Assembly (NCBI GenBank): GCA_020161015.1
Contig: JAIUOT010000040.1
Location: 36,594 to 100,593, forward strand
Source: Actinomycetota bacterium
Lineage (GTDB): Bacteria; Actinomycetota; Actinomycetes; Propionibacteriales; Propionibacteriaceae
DNA length: 64,000 bases
Direction of reading: 5' to 3'
Positions 48,802 to 61,201 of this stretch are shown here, one piece after another; positions within the stretch are counted from its first letter, which is position 1; every line of letters begins with the position of its first letter. Under the pieces are notes generated by a model. The model was not told the DNA's origin. It ran no database searches and saw only the letters and a program-made list of their open reading frames with translations. A program made the translations under genes and the position numbers.

Positions 48802-51072
48802 ATGACCGCCGAGGTCGAGGAACGAACCCCGCTCTACCGCGACGACGCCTGGGAGGGCTTCACCACCGGGCCGTGGACCGACCGCATCGACGTGCGTGAC
48901 TTCATCCTCTCCAACTTCACCCCCTACACCGGGGACGCCGCCTTCCTCGCCGGGCCGACCGCCCGCACCCTCACCGTCTGGGAGACGCTCCAGCGCGACT
49001 ACCTCAGCGTGGAGCGCGCGAAGCGCGTCTACGACGTCGAGACCCGCATCCCCGCCGACGTGGACGCGTTCCCGGCCGGCTACATCTGCGACGAGGACAA
49101 CCTGGTCGTCGGCCTCCAGACCGACACCCCGCTGAAGCGGCCGATGATGCCGGCCGGCGGCTGGCGGATGGTCGAAACCGCGATCACCGAGGCCGGGCTC
49201 ACCCCCGACCCGAAGATCAAGGAGATCTTCACCCGCTACCGCAAGACGCACAACGAGGCCGTCTTCGACATCTACACCCCCCGCATCCGGGCCGCGCGGA
49301 GCGCGCACCTGGTCACCGGCCTGCCGGACGCCTACGGCCGCGGCCGGATCATCGGCGACTACCGCCGGGTCGCGCTGTACGGCGTCGACCGGCTGATCGA
49401 GGCCAAGAAGGCCGACATGGACTCCATCGTCGACCAGCCGTTCAGCGAGAACTGGGCCCGCTACCGTGAGGAACACGCCGAGCAGATCAAGGCGCTGAAG
49501 AAGCTGAAGAACCTCGGCTAGGAGTACGGCTTCGACCTCGCCCGCCCGGCGACGACCTTCGTCGAGGCCGTCCAGTGGACCTACTTCGCCTACCTCGCCT
49601 CCGTGAAGAGCCAGGACGGCGCCGCGATGAGCATCGGGCGCCTGTCCGGGTTCTTCGACATCTACGCCGAGCGCGACCTCGCCGCGGGCATGATCACCGA
49701 GTCCGGCGCCCAGGAGGTCATCGACGCGCTGGTCACCAAGCTGCGCATCGTCCGCTTCCTGCGCACGATCGACTACGACCAGATCTTCTCCGGCGACCCG
49801 TACTGGGCCACCTGGACCGACGGCGGCTTCGCCGACGACGGCCGGACGTTGGTGACGAAGACGTCTTTCCGCCTGCTCCAGACGCTGCGCAACCTCGGCC
49901 CGGCCCCCGAGCCGAACATCACGATCTACTGGGACGCCGCGCTGCCGGCCGGCTACAAGGACTTCTGCGCGCAGATCTCGATCGAGACCTCGGCGGTCCA
50001 GTACGAGTCGGACGCGGAGATCCGCTGCCACTGGGGCGACGACACCGCGATCGCGTGCTGCGTCTCCCCGATGGCCATCGGCAAGCAGATGCAGTTCTTC
50101 GGCGCACGGCTCAACGCGGCCAAGACGCTGCTGTACGCCATCAACGGCGGTCGTGACGAGATGTCCGGGCGGCTCGTGGTACCCGGCCTCGCCGGCATCG
50201 AGGGCGACGGCCCGCTCGACTTCGACACCGTGTGGGCGAAGTACGACGAGATGCTCACCTGGGCTGTCGAGACCTACGTCGAGGCGCTGAACATCATCCA
50301 CTACAGCCACGACAAGTACGCCTACGAGGCGATGGAGATGGCCCTGCACGACGACGAGATCGTGCGCACGATGGGCTGCGGCATCGCCGGCCTGTCGATC
50401 GTGGCCGACTCCCTGTCGGCGATCCGGTACGCCACGGTCACGCCCGTCCGCGACGACTCCGGCCTGGTCGTGGACTACCTCACCGAGGGCGAGTTCCCGA
50501 TGTACGGCAACGACGACGACCGGGCAGACGAGCTGGCCTCGCTCGTGGTCTCGACCGTGATGGACAAGATCCGCAGGATCCGGATGTACCGCGACGCCGT
50601 GCCCACCCAGTCGGTGCTGACCATCACCTCGAACGTCGTCTACGGCAAGGCCACCGGCGCCTTCCCCTGCGGGCACGCCGCGGGGACGCCGTTCGCTCCG
50701 GGAGCCAACCCGGAGAACGGCCGCGACACCCACGGCATGCTCGCCTCGATGCTCAGTGTCGGCAAGCTCTCCTACGACGACGCGCTCGACGGCATCTCGC
50801 TGACGAACACGATCACCCCGGACGCCCTCGGGCGCACCGAGGCGGAGCGGGTGGCCAACCTCGTCGGCATCCTCGACGGCGGCTTCGGCGAGGGGCTCTA
50901 CCACGCGAACATCAACGTGCTGAACCGGGAGACGCTGCTCGACGCGATGGCGAACCCCGACAACTACCCGCAGCTCACCATCCGGGTGTCCGGGTATGCG
51001 GTGAACTTCACCAAGCTCACCCGGGAGCAGCAGCTGGACGTGCTGTCGCGCACGTTCCACGAGGCTGTCTGA
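48802..51072 (+). pseudogene. pflB: Formate C-acetyltransferase (pyruvate formate-lyase) with in-frame TAG at codon 240
   Basis: Glycyl-radical enzyme converting pyruvate and CoA to acetyl-CoA and formate. The frame runs 756 residues, close to the 760 of E. coli PflB, but TAG at 49519-49521 replaces one codon between KLKNLG and EYGFDLARP. The same frame resumes at once, so there is no frameshift. Everything else is intact: active-site Cys pair 419-420 in AIACCVSPM, glycyl-radical Gly 731 in RVSGYAVNF, and conserved [11 protein letters not shown]. There is no other decay. AAGGAG precedes the ATG, and pflA follows 2 bp later. Either a recent nonsense mutation, a base-call error or suppression. 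TAG is used as a normal stop elsewhere here (YjjW, MarR, permease). Confidence 0.85.
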
Positions 51073-51074
51073 GC

Positions 51075-51947
51075 GTGGCCCTGACGTCGGTGGAGGTCGC
51101 CCCGGGGTATGAGCCCGGGGCGCTCTCCCCCGCTGTGCCGGCGCGGGCCCCGATGCTGGGCGGCATCCCGGTGGCCACCGGCCTCGACCGTGCCGGGCTG
51201 CTGCGCGCCCAGCGCAGCGGGGAGGTCGGGTCGGTGCACTCCTGGGAGCTGGTCACCGCCGTGGACGGCCCCGGCACCCGCATGACCACCTTCCTCGCCG
51301 GCTGCCCGCTGCGCTGCCTGTACTGCCACAACCCCGACACGATGAACGCCAACCGTGGCCTGCCGGTCCGCGCGGACGACCTGCTGGCCCGGATCCGCCG
51401 CTACCGCGGGGTGTTCCGGGCGAGCGGCGGCGGCATCACCCTCTCCGGCGGCGAGGTGCTCGCGCAGCCCGCCTTCGCGCGCCGGGTGCTGCGGGGCGCG
51501 AAGGAACTGGGCGTGCACACCGCGATCGACACCTCCGGCTTCCTGGGCGGCAACGCCGACGACGCGATGCTCGCCGACGTCGACCTCGTCCTGCTGGACG
51601 TGAAGGCCGGCGACGAGGACACCTACCGCAGGGTGACCGGACGGGCGCTCGCGCCGACGCTGGCGTTCGGACGCCGGCTCGCCGCTGCCGGGATCGAGAC
51701 GTGGGTCCGCTACGTGCTGGTGCCCGGGCTCACCGACGACCCGTCCACGATCTCCCCGGTCGCCGACTACGCGGCGTCCCTGGGCACGGTGAGCCGGGTG
51801 GAGGTGCTGCCGTTCCACCAGCTGGGCCGCGACAAGTGGGCCGAGCTCGACCTGGACTACGCGCTGGCCGCGACGCCGCAGCCCACGCCGGAGCAGCTGG
51901 CCACCACGCGCGCGATCTTCCGCGACCGGGGCCTGGTCACCTACTGA
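51075..51947 (+). CDS. pflA: Pyruvate formate-lyase activating enzyme (radical SAM)
   Basis: The 290-aa radical-SAM enzyme installs the glycyl radical on PflB. The cluster motif is in GCPLRCLYCHNPD. GGGITLSGGEVLAQP is the SAM-binding GGE segment, and DTSGFLGG and LLDVKAGDED are typical of PFL activases. An N-terminal extension of about 40 residues precedes the usual start of the family (SVHSWELVTAVDGPG). The GTG start lies 2 bp after the pflB stop. It appears intact, although its substrate gene carries a stop codon. Confidence 0.93.
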   Translation: MALTSVEVAPGYEPGALSPAVPARAPMLGGIPVATGLDRAGLLRAQRSGEVGSVHSWELVTAVDGPGTRMTTFLAGCPLRCLYCHNPDTMNANRGLPVRADDLLARIRRYRGVFRASGGGITLSGGEVLAQPAFARRVLRGAKELGVHTAIDTSGFLGGNADDAMLADVDLVLLDVKAGDEDTYRRVTGRALAPTLAFGRRLAAAGIETWVRYVLVPGLTDDPSTISPVADYAASLGTVSRVEVLPFHQLGRDKWAELDLDYALAATPQPTPEQLATTRAIFRDRGLVTY

Positions 51948-51981
51948 ACCCGGACGGCCGGACGGTCGCCGGCACGCCGGC

Positions 51982-53042
<1,061 letters not shown>

Positions 53043-53043
<1 letters not shown>

Positions 53044-53408
53044 TACAGGTCCTCCCCGGTCACGTGGGTGATCTGCTCGGGGCCGAACGCCTGCGGCAGC
53101 ACCTGGTCCATCGTCAGCACGCCGGCGGGGGTGTCCACCAGCAGGGCCGGCCCCCCGTGCTCCCACAGGAGCTGGCGGCACCGGCCGCAGGGCATCAGGC
53201 GCTCCCCCAGCGCGTTCGCGCAGGTGAAGGCCACCAGCCGGCCGCCGCCGGTCGCCACGAGCTCGGACACAAGGCCGCACTCCGCGCACAGCGCCACGCC
53301 GTAGGCGGCGTTCTCGACGTTGCACCCGGTGACGACGCGGCCGTCGTCCACCAGCGCGGCGGCACCCACCGGGAACCGGGAGTACGGCACGTACGCGCGC
53401 TCGAGCAT
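53043..53408 (-). CDS. cdd: Cytidine deaminase, start codon uncertain
   Basis: Zinc enzyme converting cytidine and deoxycytidine to the uridines. Visible: SRFPVGAAALVDDG, GCNVENAAYGVALCAECG (catalytic Glu and zinc Cys) and PCGRCRQLLWE. From the ATG at 53408 the product is 121 aa and lacks part of the first helix. The frame stays open and family-like upstream (VDWDGLRARAAA) to an ATT at 53454-53456, which overlaps the permease stop as ATTAG. In an ordinary ATGAG overlap this would be the start, so a 137-aa form from a rare ATT start is possible. Confidence 0.88.
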
Positions 53409-53451
53409 CGCCGCGGCGCGGGCCCGCAGGCCGTCCCAGTCGACGCCGACG

Positions 53452-54711
53452 CTAATGGCCCTCGCCCTTCCGGTAGACCTGTCCGTCCGCCGCGGGCATT
53501 CGCAGCCTCTGCGCCGAGAAGGCCAGCACCAGCAGGGTCGCGATGTACGGCGTCATGTTGGTGAACTCCGCCGGCACCTCGTCGGTGAGCGCGTACCAGG
53601 CGAGCACACCGAGCGCGAGGGCGATGCGCCACAGGCCGAGGATCGGCTGGCCGTGGCGGTGGCGGATGTACTGCCAGATCGCCCAGCCGAGCAGCAGCAG
53701 GCCGATCGGCAGCAGGTAGGCGTGGATCACGTCGCCCCGGCCGCGCAGCTGGATCGCGTCCGCATAGCCGAAGAGCATCGCGCCGGCGGCCAGGCCGCCG
53801 GGGCGCCAGTTGCCGAAGATCATCGCGGCGAGGCCGATGTAGCCGCGTCCACCGGTCTGGCCCTCGCGGTAGAGGTTGGACGCCACCAGCACCAGGAACC
53901 CGCCGGCCAGGCCGGCCAGGCCGCCGGAGACCAGCACGGCGAGGAACTTGTAGCGCAGCACGTTGACGCCCAGGGTCTCCGCCGCCTGCGGCGCCTCGCC
54001 GCAGGACCGCAGCCGCAGGCCGAAGGGCGTGCGCCACAGCAGCCACCACGTCAGCACGAGCAGCCCGACAGAGATCACCGTGAGGACGTTCACGTTGGTG
54101 GTCACCGCGCGCAGGATGCCGGCCAGGTCCGCCACCAGCCACGTCCGCGACTGCTCCAGCTGGAGCAGGGCGTCGCCCAGCCCGGGGATGGACAGGAACG
54201 GCAGCTGGTCCAGCGGCGGCGACTGGGTGGGGCCTCCGCCGGGCAGCCCGGAGAAGGTGCGAACGGCGAGGTAGGAGCCCGCGCCCAGGCCCAGCAGGTT
54301 CACCGCGACGCCGGACACGATGTGGTCGACGCCGAAGATGACCGTGGCCAGGGCGTGCACGGCGCCGCCGAGGACCCCCATCATCACCGCGCCGAGGATG
54401 CCCGCCCAGGGCCCGTAGTGGAACCCGAAGAAGGCGGCACCCCAGGTGCCGAGGATCATCATGCCCTCGAGGCCGATGTTGACCACGCCCGAGCGCTCGG
54501 ACCACAGGCCGCCGAGGCCGGCCAGGGCGAGCGGCATGGCCAGCCCGATCGCCGCGGCGAGCGCGCCGGAGGAGTCGATGTCGTTGGCGCCGGTGAGCAC
54601 CCGGACGGTGGCGATCACGACGATCGCCCCACCGATCAGCGCCGGCCAGTACCAGCGGGGACGCCCCGTGGGCAGTGCCGCCTGGAGCGGCTGGGTCGCC
54701 GTGGCGCTCAT
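53452..54711 (-). CDS. Nucleoside ABC transporter permease (NupQ/YufQ-like)
   Basis: The 419-aa membrane protein of the BPD-2 permease family has about nine helices. SGALAAAIGLAMPLALAGLGGLWSERSGVVNIGLEGMM is the family signature near the N-terminus, and AAMIFGNWRPGGLAAGAMLFG lies in the C-terminal half. Together with the second permease, the two-headed ATPase and the BMP lipoprotein it forms a nucleoside importer. The neighbouring cytidine and adenosine deaminases support nucleosides as substrate. It ends with TAG at the cdd start region. Confidence 0.9.
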   Translation of the reverse strand: MSATATQPLQAALPTGRPRWYWPALIGGAIVVIATVRVLTGANDIDSSGALAAAIGLAMPLALAGLGGLWSERSGVVNIGLEGMMILGTWGAAFFGFHYGPWAGILGAVMMGVLGGAVHALATVIFGVDHIVSGVAVNLLGLGAGSYLAVRTFSGLPGGGPTQSPPLDQLPFLSIPGLGDALLQLEQSRTWLVADLAGILRAVTTNVNVLTVISVGLLVLTWWLLWRTPFGLRLRSCGEAPQAAETLGVNVLRYKFLAVLVSGGLAGLAGGFLVLVASNLYREGQTGGRGYIGLAAMIFGNWRPGGLAAGAMLFGYADAIQLRGRGDVIHAYLLPIGLLLLGWAIWQYIRHRHGQPILGLWRIALALGVLAWYALTDEVPAEFTNMTPYIATLLVLAFSAQRLRMPAADGQVYRKGEGH

Positions 54712-55819
54712 GCCGCCACCTCCTTCACCTGGGTGGGGGCCTGGGCGGCGAGTTCACGGGCCACCCGGCGTTGCTCCATGCGCAGCCCGGCCCGGCGCAC
54801 GACCTCGTAGGCCACGACGACCGAGAGCACGATGATGCCCTGGATGATGAGGACGAGCTTGTCGGAGACGCCGGCGCCGATCTGGAGGCCGTTGCTCAGC
54901 TGGTTGAGGTAGCCCCACAGCAGCGCGGCCACGCCCATGCCGATCGGGTTGTTGCGCCCGAGCAGCGCCACCGAGATGCCGGCGAAGCCGAGGCCCGCCT
55001 GCACGGTGTCGCCGTAGGCGAAGTCCTGCCCGAAGAGCAGCGGCATGCCGACCAGGCCGGCCACCGCTCCGGACAGCAGCATCGAGATCACGACCATCCG
55101 CTTCACGTTCACGCCACTGGCCACGGCGGCGGTCTCGGACTGGCCGGTCGCGCGCAGGTCGAAACCGAACCTGGTCTTGTTCAGCACGAACCAGAACGCG
55201 ACGCCGATCGCGATCGAGAGGAACACCAGGCCGTAGACCTCGCGCCCGGTGCCCAGCAACGCCTCGAGGTTGATCCCGGGGACGCGGGAGTCCTCCGCCA
55301 GCACCCGGGTACTGGTGGCGTTGGAGCCCTCCACCTTCACCGCGGCGCTCTTCAGCATGAAGGCGACCAGGTAGGTGGCGATGTAGTTCAGCATGATCGT
55401 GGCGATGACCTCGGACACACCGCGTCCGACCTTCAACAGGCCGGCGATGCCGGCCCAGACGGCACCGGTCACCATGGCCACGATGATCGAGACGATGATG
55501 TTCAGCCAGCCGGGCAGGAAGTGCGCCCCAGCGAAGACCGCCGCGGCGAAGGATGCGATCCGGTACTGGCCGTCGACGCCGATGTTGAACAGGTTCATCT
55601 TGAACCCGATCGCCACCGCCACCGCGGACAGGTAGAGCACGGTCGCCTCGTTCAGGATCGCCACCATCTGGCGGGGCAGGGGCGCCTTGAACAGCACCTG
55701 CCACACCGCGAGCACCGGGTCGCCGGCGGCCAGCAGGATCAGGGTGGTCAGCAGCAGCGCCACCACGATCGCCAGCACCGGGGCCGCCAGCCCCAGTCCG
55801 AGCTTGCGCACGTCGAGCT

Positions 55820-55823
<4 letters not shown>
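54708..55823 (-). CDS. Nucleoside ABC transporter permease (NupP/YufP-like)
   Basis: The 371-aa permease pairs with the NupQ-like protein. It has about eight to nine helices, and the conserved IGFKMNLFNIGVDGQYRI near residues 72-90 is characteristic of this family. FAGISVALLGRNNPIGM is also typical. Its ends overlap both neighbours by 4 bp (ATGA), so ATPase, two permeases and the deaminases are translated from one mRNA. Confidence 0.9.
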
Positions 55824-57382
<1,559 letters not shown>

Positions 57383-57467
57383 GCGTACGCTCCTCGTCGC
57401 TTCCCGGTGGGACGGGGAGGCGGGGCGACCCCTCACGTCCGACTCCCGGCACTCTAGTGGGAAAAGG

Positions 57468-57507
57468 GTCGGCCCGGGCCACACCTGTGGGTGCGACCCG
57501 GGCCGAC
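57468..57507 (-). terminator. Terminator or attenuator between BMP lipoprotein and ABC genes
   Basis: GTCGGCCCGGG (57468-57478) and CCCGGGCCGAC (57497-57507) form a perfect 11-bp stem. The loop has a small inner hairpin (CCACA...TGTGG). On the minus strand it is followed by CCTTTTCCCAC. It would reduce read-through from the binding-protein gene into the ATPase and permease genes. Confidence 0.72.
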
Positions 57508-57536
57508 GTGGTGTTCAGCCTCTGGTGGGGCTCAGA

Positions 57537-58589
57537 TCACTTCACGGGCACGGCGATCTTGCCGGCGATGATGTCAGCCTTGTAAGCCTCGAGCTGGTCC
57601 TTGATGTCGTCAATGTTGCCACCGGTGGTGGAGTAGCCGACGCCATCGGCCTTCAGGTCGAACACGGTGTTGCCGGCCTTGAACGAACCATCCTTGATCG
57701 ACTTGATGAAGGTGTAGACGCCCACGTCCACACGCTTGATCATGGAGGTCATGATGACGTCACGGACGTCCTCGGCAGCGGTCTTGGCCTGGTCGGAGTC
57801 GACGCCGATGGCCCACTTGTCGGCCGCCTTGGCCGCGGTGAACACGCCACCACCGGAACCGCCGGCTGCGTGGTAGACCACGTCCGCGCCGTTCTGGTAC
57901 ATGCCCTCAGCGGCAGCCTTGCCCTTGGCGACGTCGCCGAAGCCGGAGAAGTCCGGCGGCTGGGTGAGGTACTTGGAGTCGATCTTGATGGTCGACTTGG
58001 CGGCCTTGGCTCCCGCCACGTAGCCCGCCTCGAACTTCTTGATCAGGTCGGTCTCGACGCCGCCCACAAAACCGATGTGGCCGGACTCAGACTTCAGCGC
58101 CGCGGCGGCACCGACGAGGAACGAACCCTCGTTCTCGGCGAACGTGATGTTCATGATGTTGGCGCCGGTCGAGGCCTCGGACGCGTCGTCGACGATCGCG
58201 AACTTGGCATCCGGGTTCTCCTTGGCGACCTTGCCGACAGCACCGGCGTAGGCGAAGCCCACGGCGACGATGTTGTTGTAGCCGGCGTCGATCAGCTGGT
58301 TGAGGCGCTCCTCGCGAGCCGACTCGGCCTCACCGTTGGTGGCCGCAGCCTCCTTGGTCTCCACGCCGAACTCCGCGGCGGCCTTGTCCAGGCCCGCGGC
58401 GGCGGAGTCGTTGAAGGACTGGTCCCCACGCCCGCCCACGTCGTAGGCCATACCCACCTTGATCTTGGGGGCCTCAGAACTCGCGGAGCCGCTGGCGGAC
58501 GGGGTTGCCGCGCCGCCGCTGCTGCACGCTGTGAGAGTCAGGGTGGCCGCGGCGGTTGCCGCGATGACGATCTTCATCACCTGTCGCAC
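57537..58589 (-). CDS. BMP-family nucleoside-binding lipoprotein
   Basis: The 350-aa substrate-binding lipoprotein of the BMP/PnrA/NupN family has a signal peptide with lipobox TLTACSS (Cys about residue 22), a Ser/Ala-rich linker and the mature domain: KVGMAYDVGGRGDQSFNDSAAAGL, VAVGFAYAGAVGKVA, IGFVGGVET and YHAAGGSGGGVFTAA. The Phe-Asn-Asp of the first motif and the later Asp in IGVDSDQ are nucleoside-binding residues in PnrA. The GTG at 58589 has AGGAG 5-7 nt upstream. It is divergent from yjjI. Confidence 0.92.
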   Translation of the reverse strand: MRQVMKIVIAATAAATLTLTACSSGGAATPSASGSASSEAPKIKVGMAYDVGGRGDQSFNDSAAAGLDKAAAEFGVETKEAAATNGEAESAREERLNQLIDAGYNNIVAVGFAYAGAVGKVAKENPDAKFAIVDDASEASTGANIMNITFAENEGSFLVGAAAALKSESGHIGFVGGVETDLIKKFEAGYVAGAKAAKSTIKIDSKYLTQPPDFSGFGDVAKGKAAAEGMYQNGADVVYHAAGGSGGGVFTAAKAADKWAIGVDSDQAKTAAEDVRDVIMTSMIKRVDVGVYTFIKSIKDGSFKAGNTVFDLKADGVGYSTTGGNIDDIKDQLEAYKADIIAGKIAVPVK

Positions 58590-58728
58590 GGTGTCTCCTT
58601 TTGGAATTTCCCGGGTCGCTAGATGGCGACCCATTTGGTGACTCTAGTGCTCCCGGAGGCGGCGCTCTGCCACGACGGCGAGACCTGTGACGAACCGTTA
58701 TCGAAAAGTAAGCAACCGCTCCCGGCGA

Positions 58729-58734
58729 TAGCAT
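58729..58734 (+). promoter_or_regulatory. -10 box (TAGCAT) of yjjI
   Basis: TAGCAT ends 6 nt before the GTG at 58741, which makes that GTG the likely leaderless start rather than the GTG at 58738 or the ATG at 58747. Confidence 0.5.
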
Positions 58735-58740
58735 GGGGTG

Positions 58741-60288
58741 GTGGAGATGGACACCTTCCGCGCCGAGGCGGAGAACCTCGTGACCAGCCGCGCGCTCGGC
58801 TACGACCAGAAGCTGCGCCGGCTCGCCTCCCTCGCCGGGAACGCCCTGGACTACCCGCCCCTTTCGCCGCTCTGCGCGGAGGCGCTCGAGGCGCGGGTGA
58901 TCTGCGACATGTACGAGGGCAACCGCCCGATCACCCCCCGCTACGTGCTGCCCGACTACGCCAAGGCGCTGCGCAACGGCGTCGCACACCTCGAACTCGA
59001 GCCGCCGACGACGCTGGACGACGCCCTGTCGTTCCTCACCATCCTCTACAGCCAGGTGCCGTCGGTCACCACCTACCCCGTGCACCTGGGCGACCTGGAC
59101 GCGCTGCTCGAGCCGTTCGTCCCCGCCGACCTGCCGGACGCGGAGCTGGACGCGAAGCTGCGCCGCTTCTGGATCCAGCTGGACCGCCTGCTGCCCGACG
59201 CGTTCGTGCACGCCAACGTCGGCCCGGGCGACTCCCGGGTGGTCCGCTCCATCTGGCGCGTCGAGCGGTCGCTGCGCCAGGTCGTGCCCAACCTCACGCT
59301 CAAGGTGGACCCGGAGCTGACCCCGGACGACCTCATCGAGGACGCGGTCCGCACGGTGTTCGTCACCGGCAAGCCCCACTTCGTGAACCACCCGATGATG
59401 GTCGCCGACCACGGCACCGACTACGCGGTCGTCAGCTGCTACAACTCCCTGAAGACCCGCGGCGGCGCGCACAGCCTCGTCCGGCTGAACCTGAAGGAGG
59501 CCGTGGCCCGGCACGCGGGCGGGCTGGACGCGTTCTGCGCGGAGTCCCTGCCGCACTGGGTCGAGCTGACCTGCGAGCTGGGCGAGGCGCGGATCCGCTC
59601 GCTGGTGGAGGACCAGGGGTTCTTCGAGAGCAACTTCCTGGCCACGGAGGGACTGGTCGACCTCGACCGGTTCTCGCTGATGTTCGGCGTCTTCGGGCTG
59701 GCCGAGTGCGTGAACGAGCTGATGGCCCGCGAGGGCACCGACGCCCGCTACGGGCACGACGAGCGGGCGAACGTCGCGGCCTGGACGATCACGCGCCGGA
59801 TCTCCGACCTCGTCGCCGCTCGTCCCCTGCCCTACTGCGGCGGCGGGAACGGCTTCGCCTACCTGCACAGCCAGAGCGGCATCGACCTCGACCTGGACAC
59901 CACCGCCGGCACCCGGATCCCGATCGGCGACGAGCCCGGGCTGCGGGAGCACATCGCGGCCTGCGCGCCGCACCACGCGCTGTTCCCCGCCGGAATCTCC
60001 GACATCTTCCACGTCGACGAGACCGTGACGGCCAACCCGCAGGCCATGGTCAACGTCATCCGGGGTGCCCTCGAGGTCGGCATGCGCGACTTCACGTTCA
60101 ACCTCGACTCCAACGAGTTCATCCGGATCACCGGCTACCTCGTCCGCAAGTCCGACCTGGTGGGCGTCGAGGAGCACGGTGCCCGCCACTCCAGCGACTA
60201 CCTGGCCGCCACCGCGGAGATCAACCACACGGTGACCACCCGCGCGGTCAAGCGCGTGATCGCTGCAGAGCTCAACCCCCGGGGGTGA
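58741..60288 (+). CDS. yjjI: YjjI-family glycyl-radical enzyme (DUF3029)
   Basis: The 515-aa protein aligns over its whole length with E. coli YjjI (516 aa), for example ARVICDMYEGNRPITPRYVL, VPSVTTYPVHLGDLDALL, and GISDIFHVDETV. The radical Gly is 465 in RITGYLVRKSDL. The thiyl Cys is probably 233 in VSCYNSLKTRGGAHSLV. The reaction is not known. It is divergent from the nucleoside transporter, and its activase gene overlaps it by 4 bp. In E. coli yjjI-yjjW adjoin the deo nucleoside-catabolism genes, so the link with nucleosides seems conserved. Confidence 0.93.
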   Translation: MEMDTFRAEAENLVTSRALGYDQKLRRLASLAGNALDYPPLSPLCAEALEARVICDMYEGNRPITPRYVLPDYAKALRNGVAHLELEPPTTLDDALSFLTILYSQVPSVTTYPVHLGDLDALLEPFVPADLPDAELDAKLRRFWIQLDRLLPDAFVHANVGPGDSRVVRSIWRVERSLRQVVPNLTLKVDPELTPDDLIEDAVRTVFVTGKPHFVNHPMMVADHGTDYAVVSCYNSLKTRGGAHSLVRLNLKEAVARHAGGLDAFCAESLPHWVELTCELGEARIRSLVEDQGFFESNFLATEGLVDLDRFSLMFGVFGLAECVNELMAREGTDARYGHDERANVAAWTITRRISDLVAARPLPYCGGGNGFAYLHSQSGIDLDLDTTAGTRIPIGDEPGLREHIAACAPHHALFPAGISDIFHVDETVTANPQAMVNVIRGALEVGMRDFTFNLDSNEFIRITGYLVRKSDLVGVEEHGARHSSDYLAATAEINHTVTTRAVKRVIAAELNPRG

Positions 60289-61142
60289 CGACGGGCGCAG
60301 GCACCGGGCTGGTCACCGACGTCATCGAGTTCTCCGCGGTGGACGGCCCGGGCAACCGGTTCGTGGTGTTCCTCCAGGGGTGCACCTTCGACTGCCTGGC
60401 CTGCCACAACCCGTACACGATCAACCCCTGCATCGACTGCGGCGACTGCGTCGCGTCCTGCCCGTCGGGGGCGCTGTCGGTCGACCGGGCGGGCAAGGTC
60501 GTCTGGGACGCCGCGACCTGCACCGGCGGGGACACCTGCCTGGACGTCTGCGAGTACGACTCCACCCCGAAGGCCCGCACGCTGGAGGTCGCCGACCTGG
60601 TCGAGCGCCTGCGTCCGGCCGTGCCGTTCCTGGCCGGCGTGACCGTCTCGGGCGGCGAGGCGACGGCCCAGCCGGCGTTCCTGCGCGCACTGTTCGCGCA
60701 GGTGAAGGCCCGCTTCCCCACGCTCACCTGCTTCGTGGACTCCAACGGCGACGCCGACCTGGCGACCTGGGACCTGCTCGACCCGGTGCTCGACGCCGCG
60801 ATGATCGACCTCAAGTGCCTCGACGACGACCTCCACCGGCGGATCGCCGGCGCGTCCAACGCCCGCGTGCTCGACTCGATCCGCCTGCTCGCCGCGCGCG
60901 GGAAGCTGTTCGAGGTGCGGCTGCTGATGCTGGCCGGCGTGAACGACGACGACGACGTCCTCGAGCGCACCGGGGCGTGGCTGGCGTCCGTCGATCCGCG
61001 GATGAGGGTGAAGGTGATCGGGTTCCGCCACCACGGCGTGCGTCCCTCTCCCGTGCCGTTGCGCGAGCCGACCGCAGCCCAGCGCGCCCACTACGCCGAC
61101 GTGTTGCGGGGCGTCGGCGACTTCGACCTGGTGGTCGTGTAG
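60285..61142 (+). CDS. yjjW: YjjW-family glycyl-radical activase (radical SAM)
   Basis: The 285-aa activase has the radical-SAM motif CTFDCLACHNPYT and an inserted ferredoxin region with Cys-rich CIDCGDCVASCPSGAL and a second set (CTGGDTCLDVCEYD). VTVSGGEATAQP is the SAM site, and FVDSNGDADL follows. The ferredoxin insert distinguishes it from PflA and is typical for activases of non-PFL glycyl-radical enzymes. The GTG overlaps the yjjI stop (GTGA), so both are made together. A hairpin (61142-61166) lies at the end. Confidence 0.93.
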   Translation: MTTGAGTGLVTDVIEFSAVDGPGNRFVVFLQGCTFDCLACHNPYTINPCIDCGDCVASCPSGALSVDRAGKVVWDAATCTGGDTCLDVCEYDSTPKARTLEVADLVERLRPAVPFLAGVTVSGGEATAQPAFLRALFAQVKARFPTLTCFVDSNGDADLATWDLLDPVLDAAMIDLKCLDDDLHRRIAGASNARVLDSIRLLAARGKLFEVRLLMLAGVNDDDDVLERTGAWLASVDPRMRVKVIGFRHHGVRPSPVPLREPTAAQRAHYADVLRGVGDFDLVVV

Positions 61143-61201
61143 CGGGGTCGGGACGGATCGACCCGCCAGCGCGGGAGCCCTAGCCCGAGCCGGGCCAGCC
61201 C

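Noticed and set aside
49519..49521. TAG in pflB as a genuine recoded pyrrolysine codon
   Set aside because: TAG terminates other genes here, PFL has no known pyrrolysine, and the position is a non-catalytic surface loop. Mutation or error is more likely, although suppression is not excluded.
49522..51072. pflB as two separate genes split at the stop codon
   Set aside because: The second half has no start or ribosome binding site at the break, the frame is unchanged, and both halves together equal one normal PFL.
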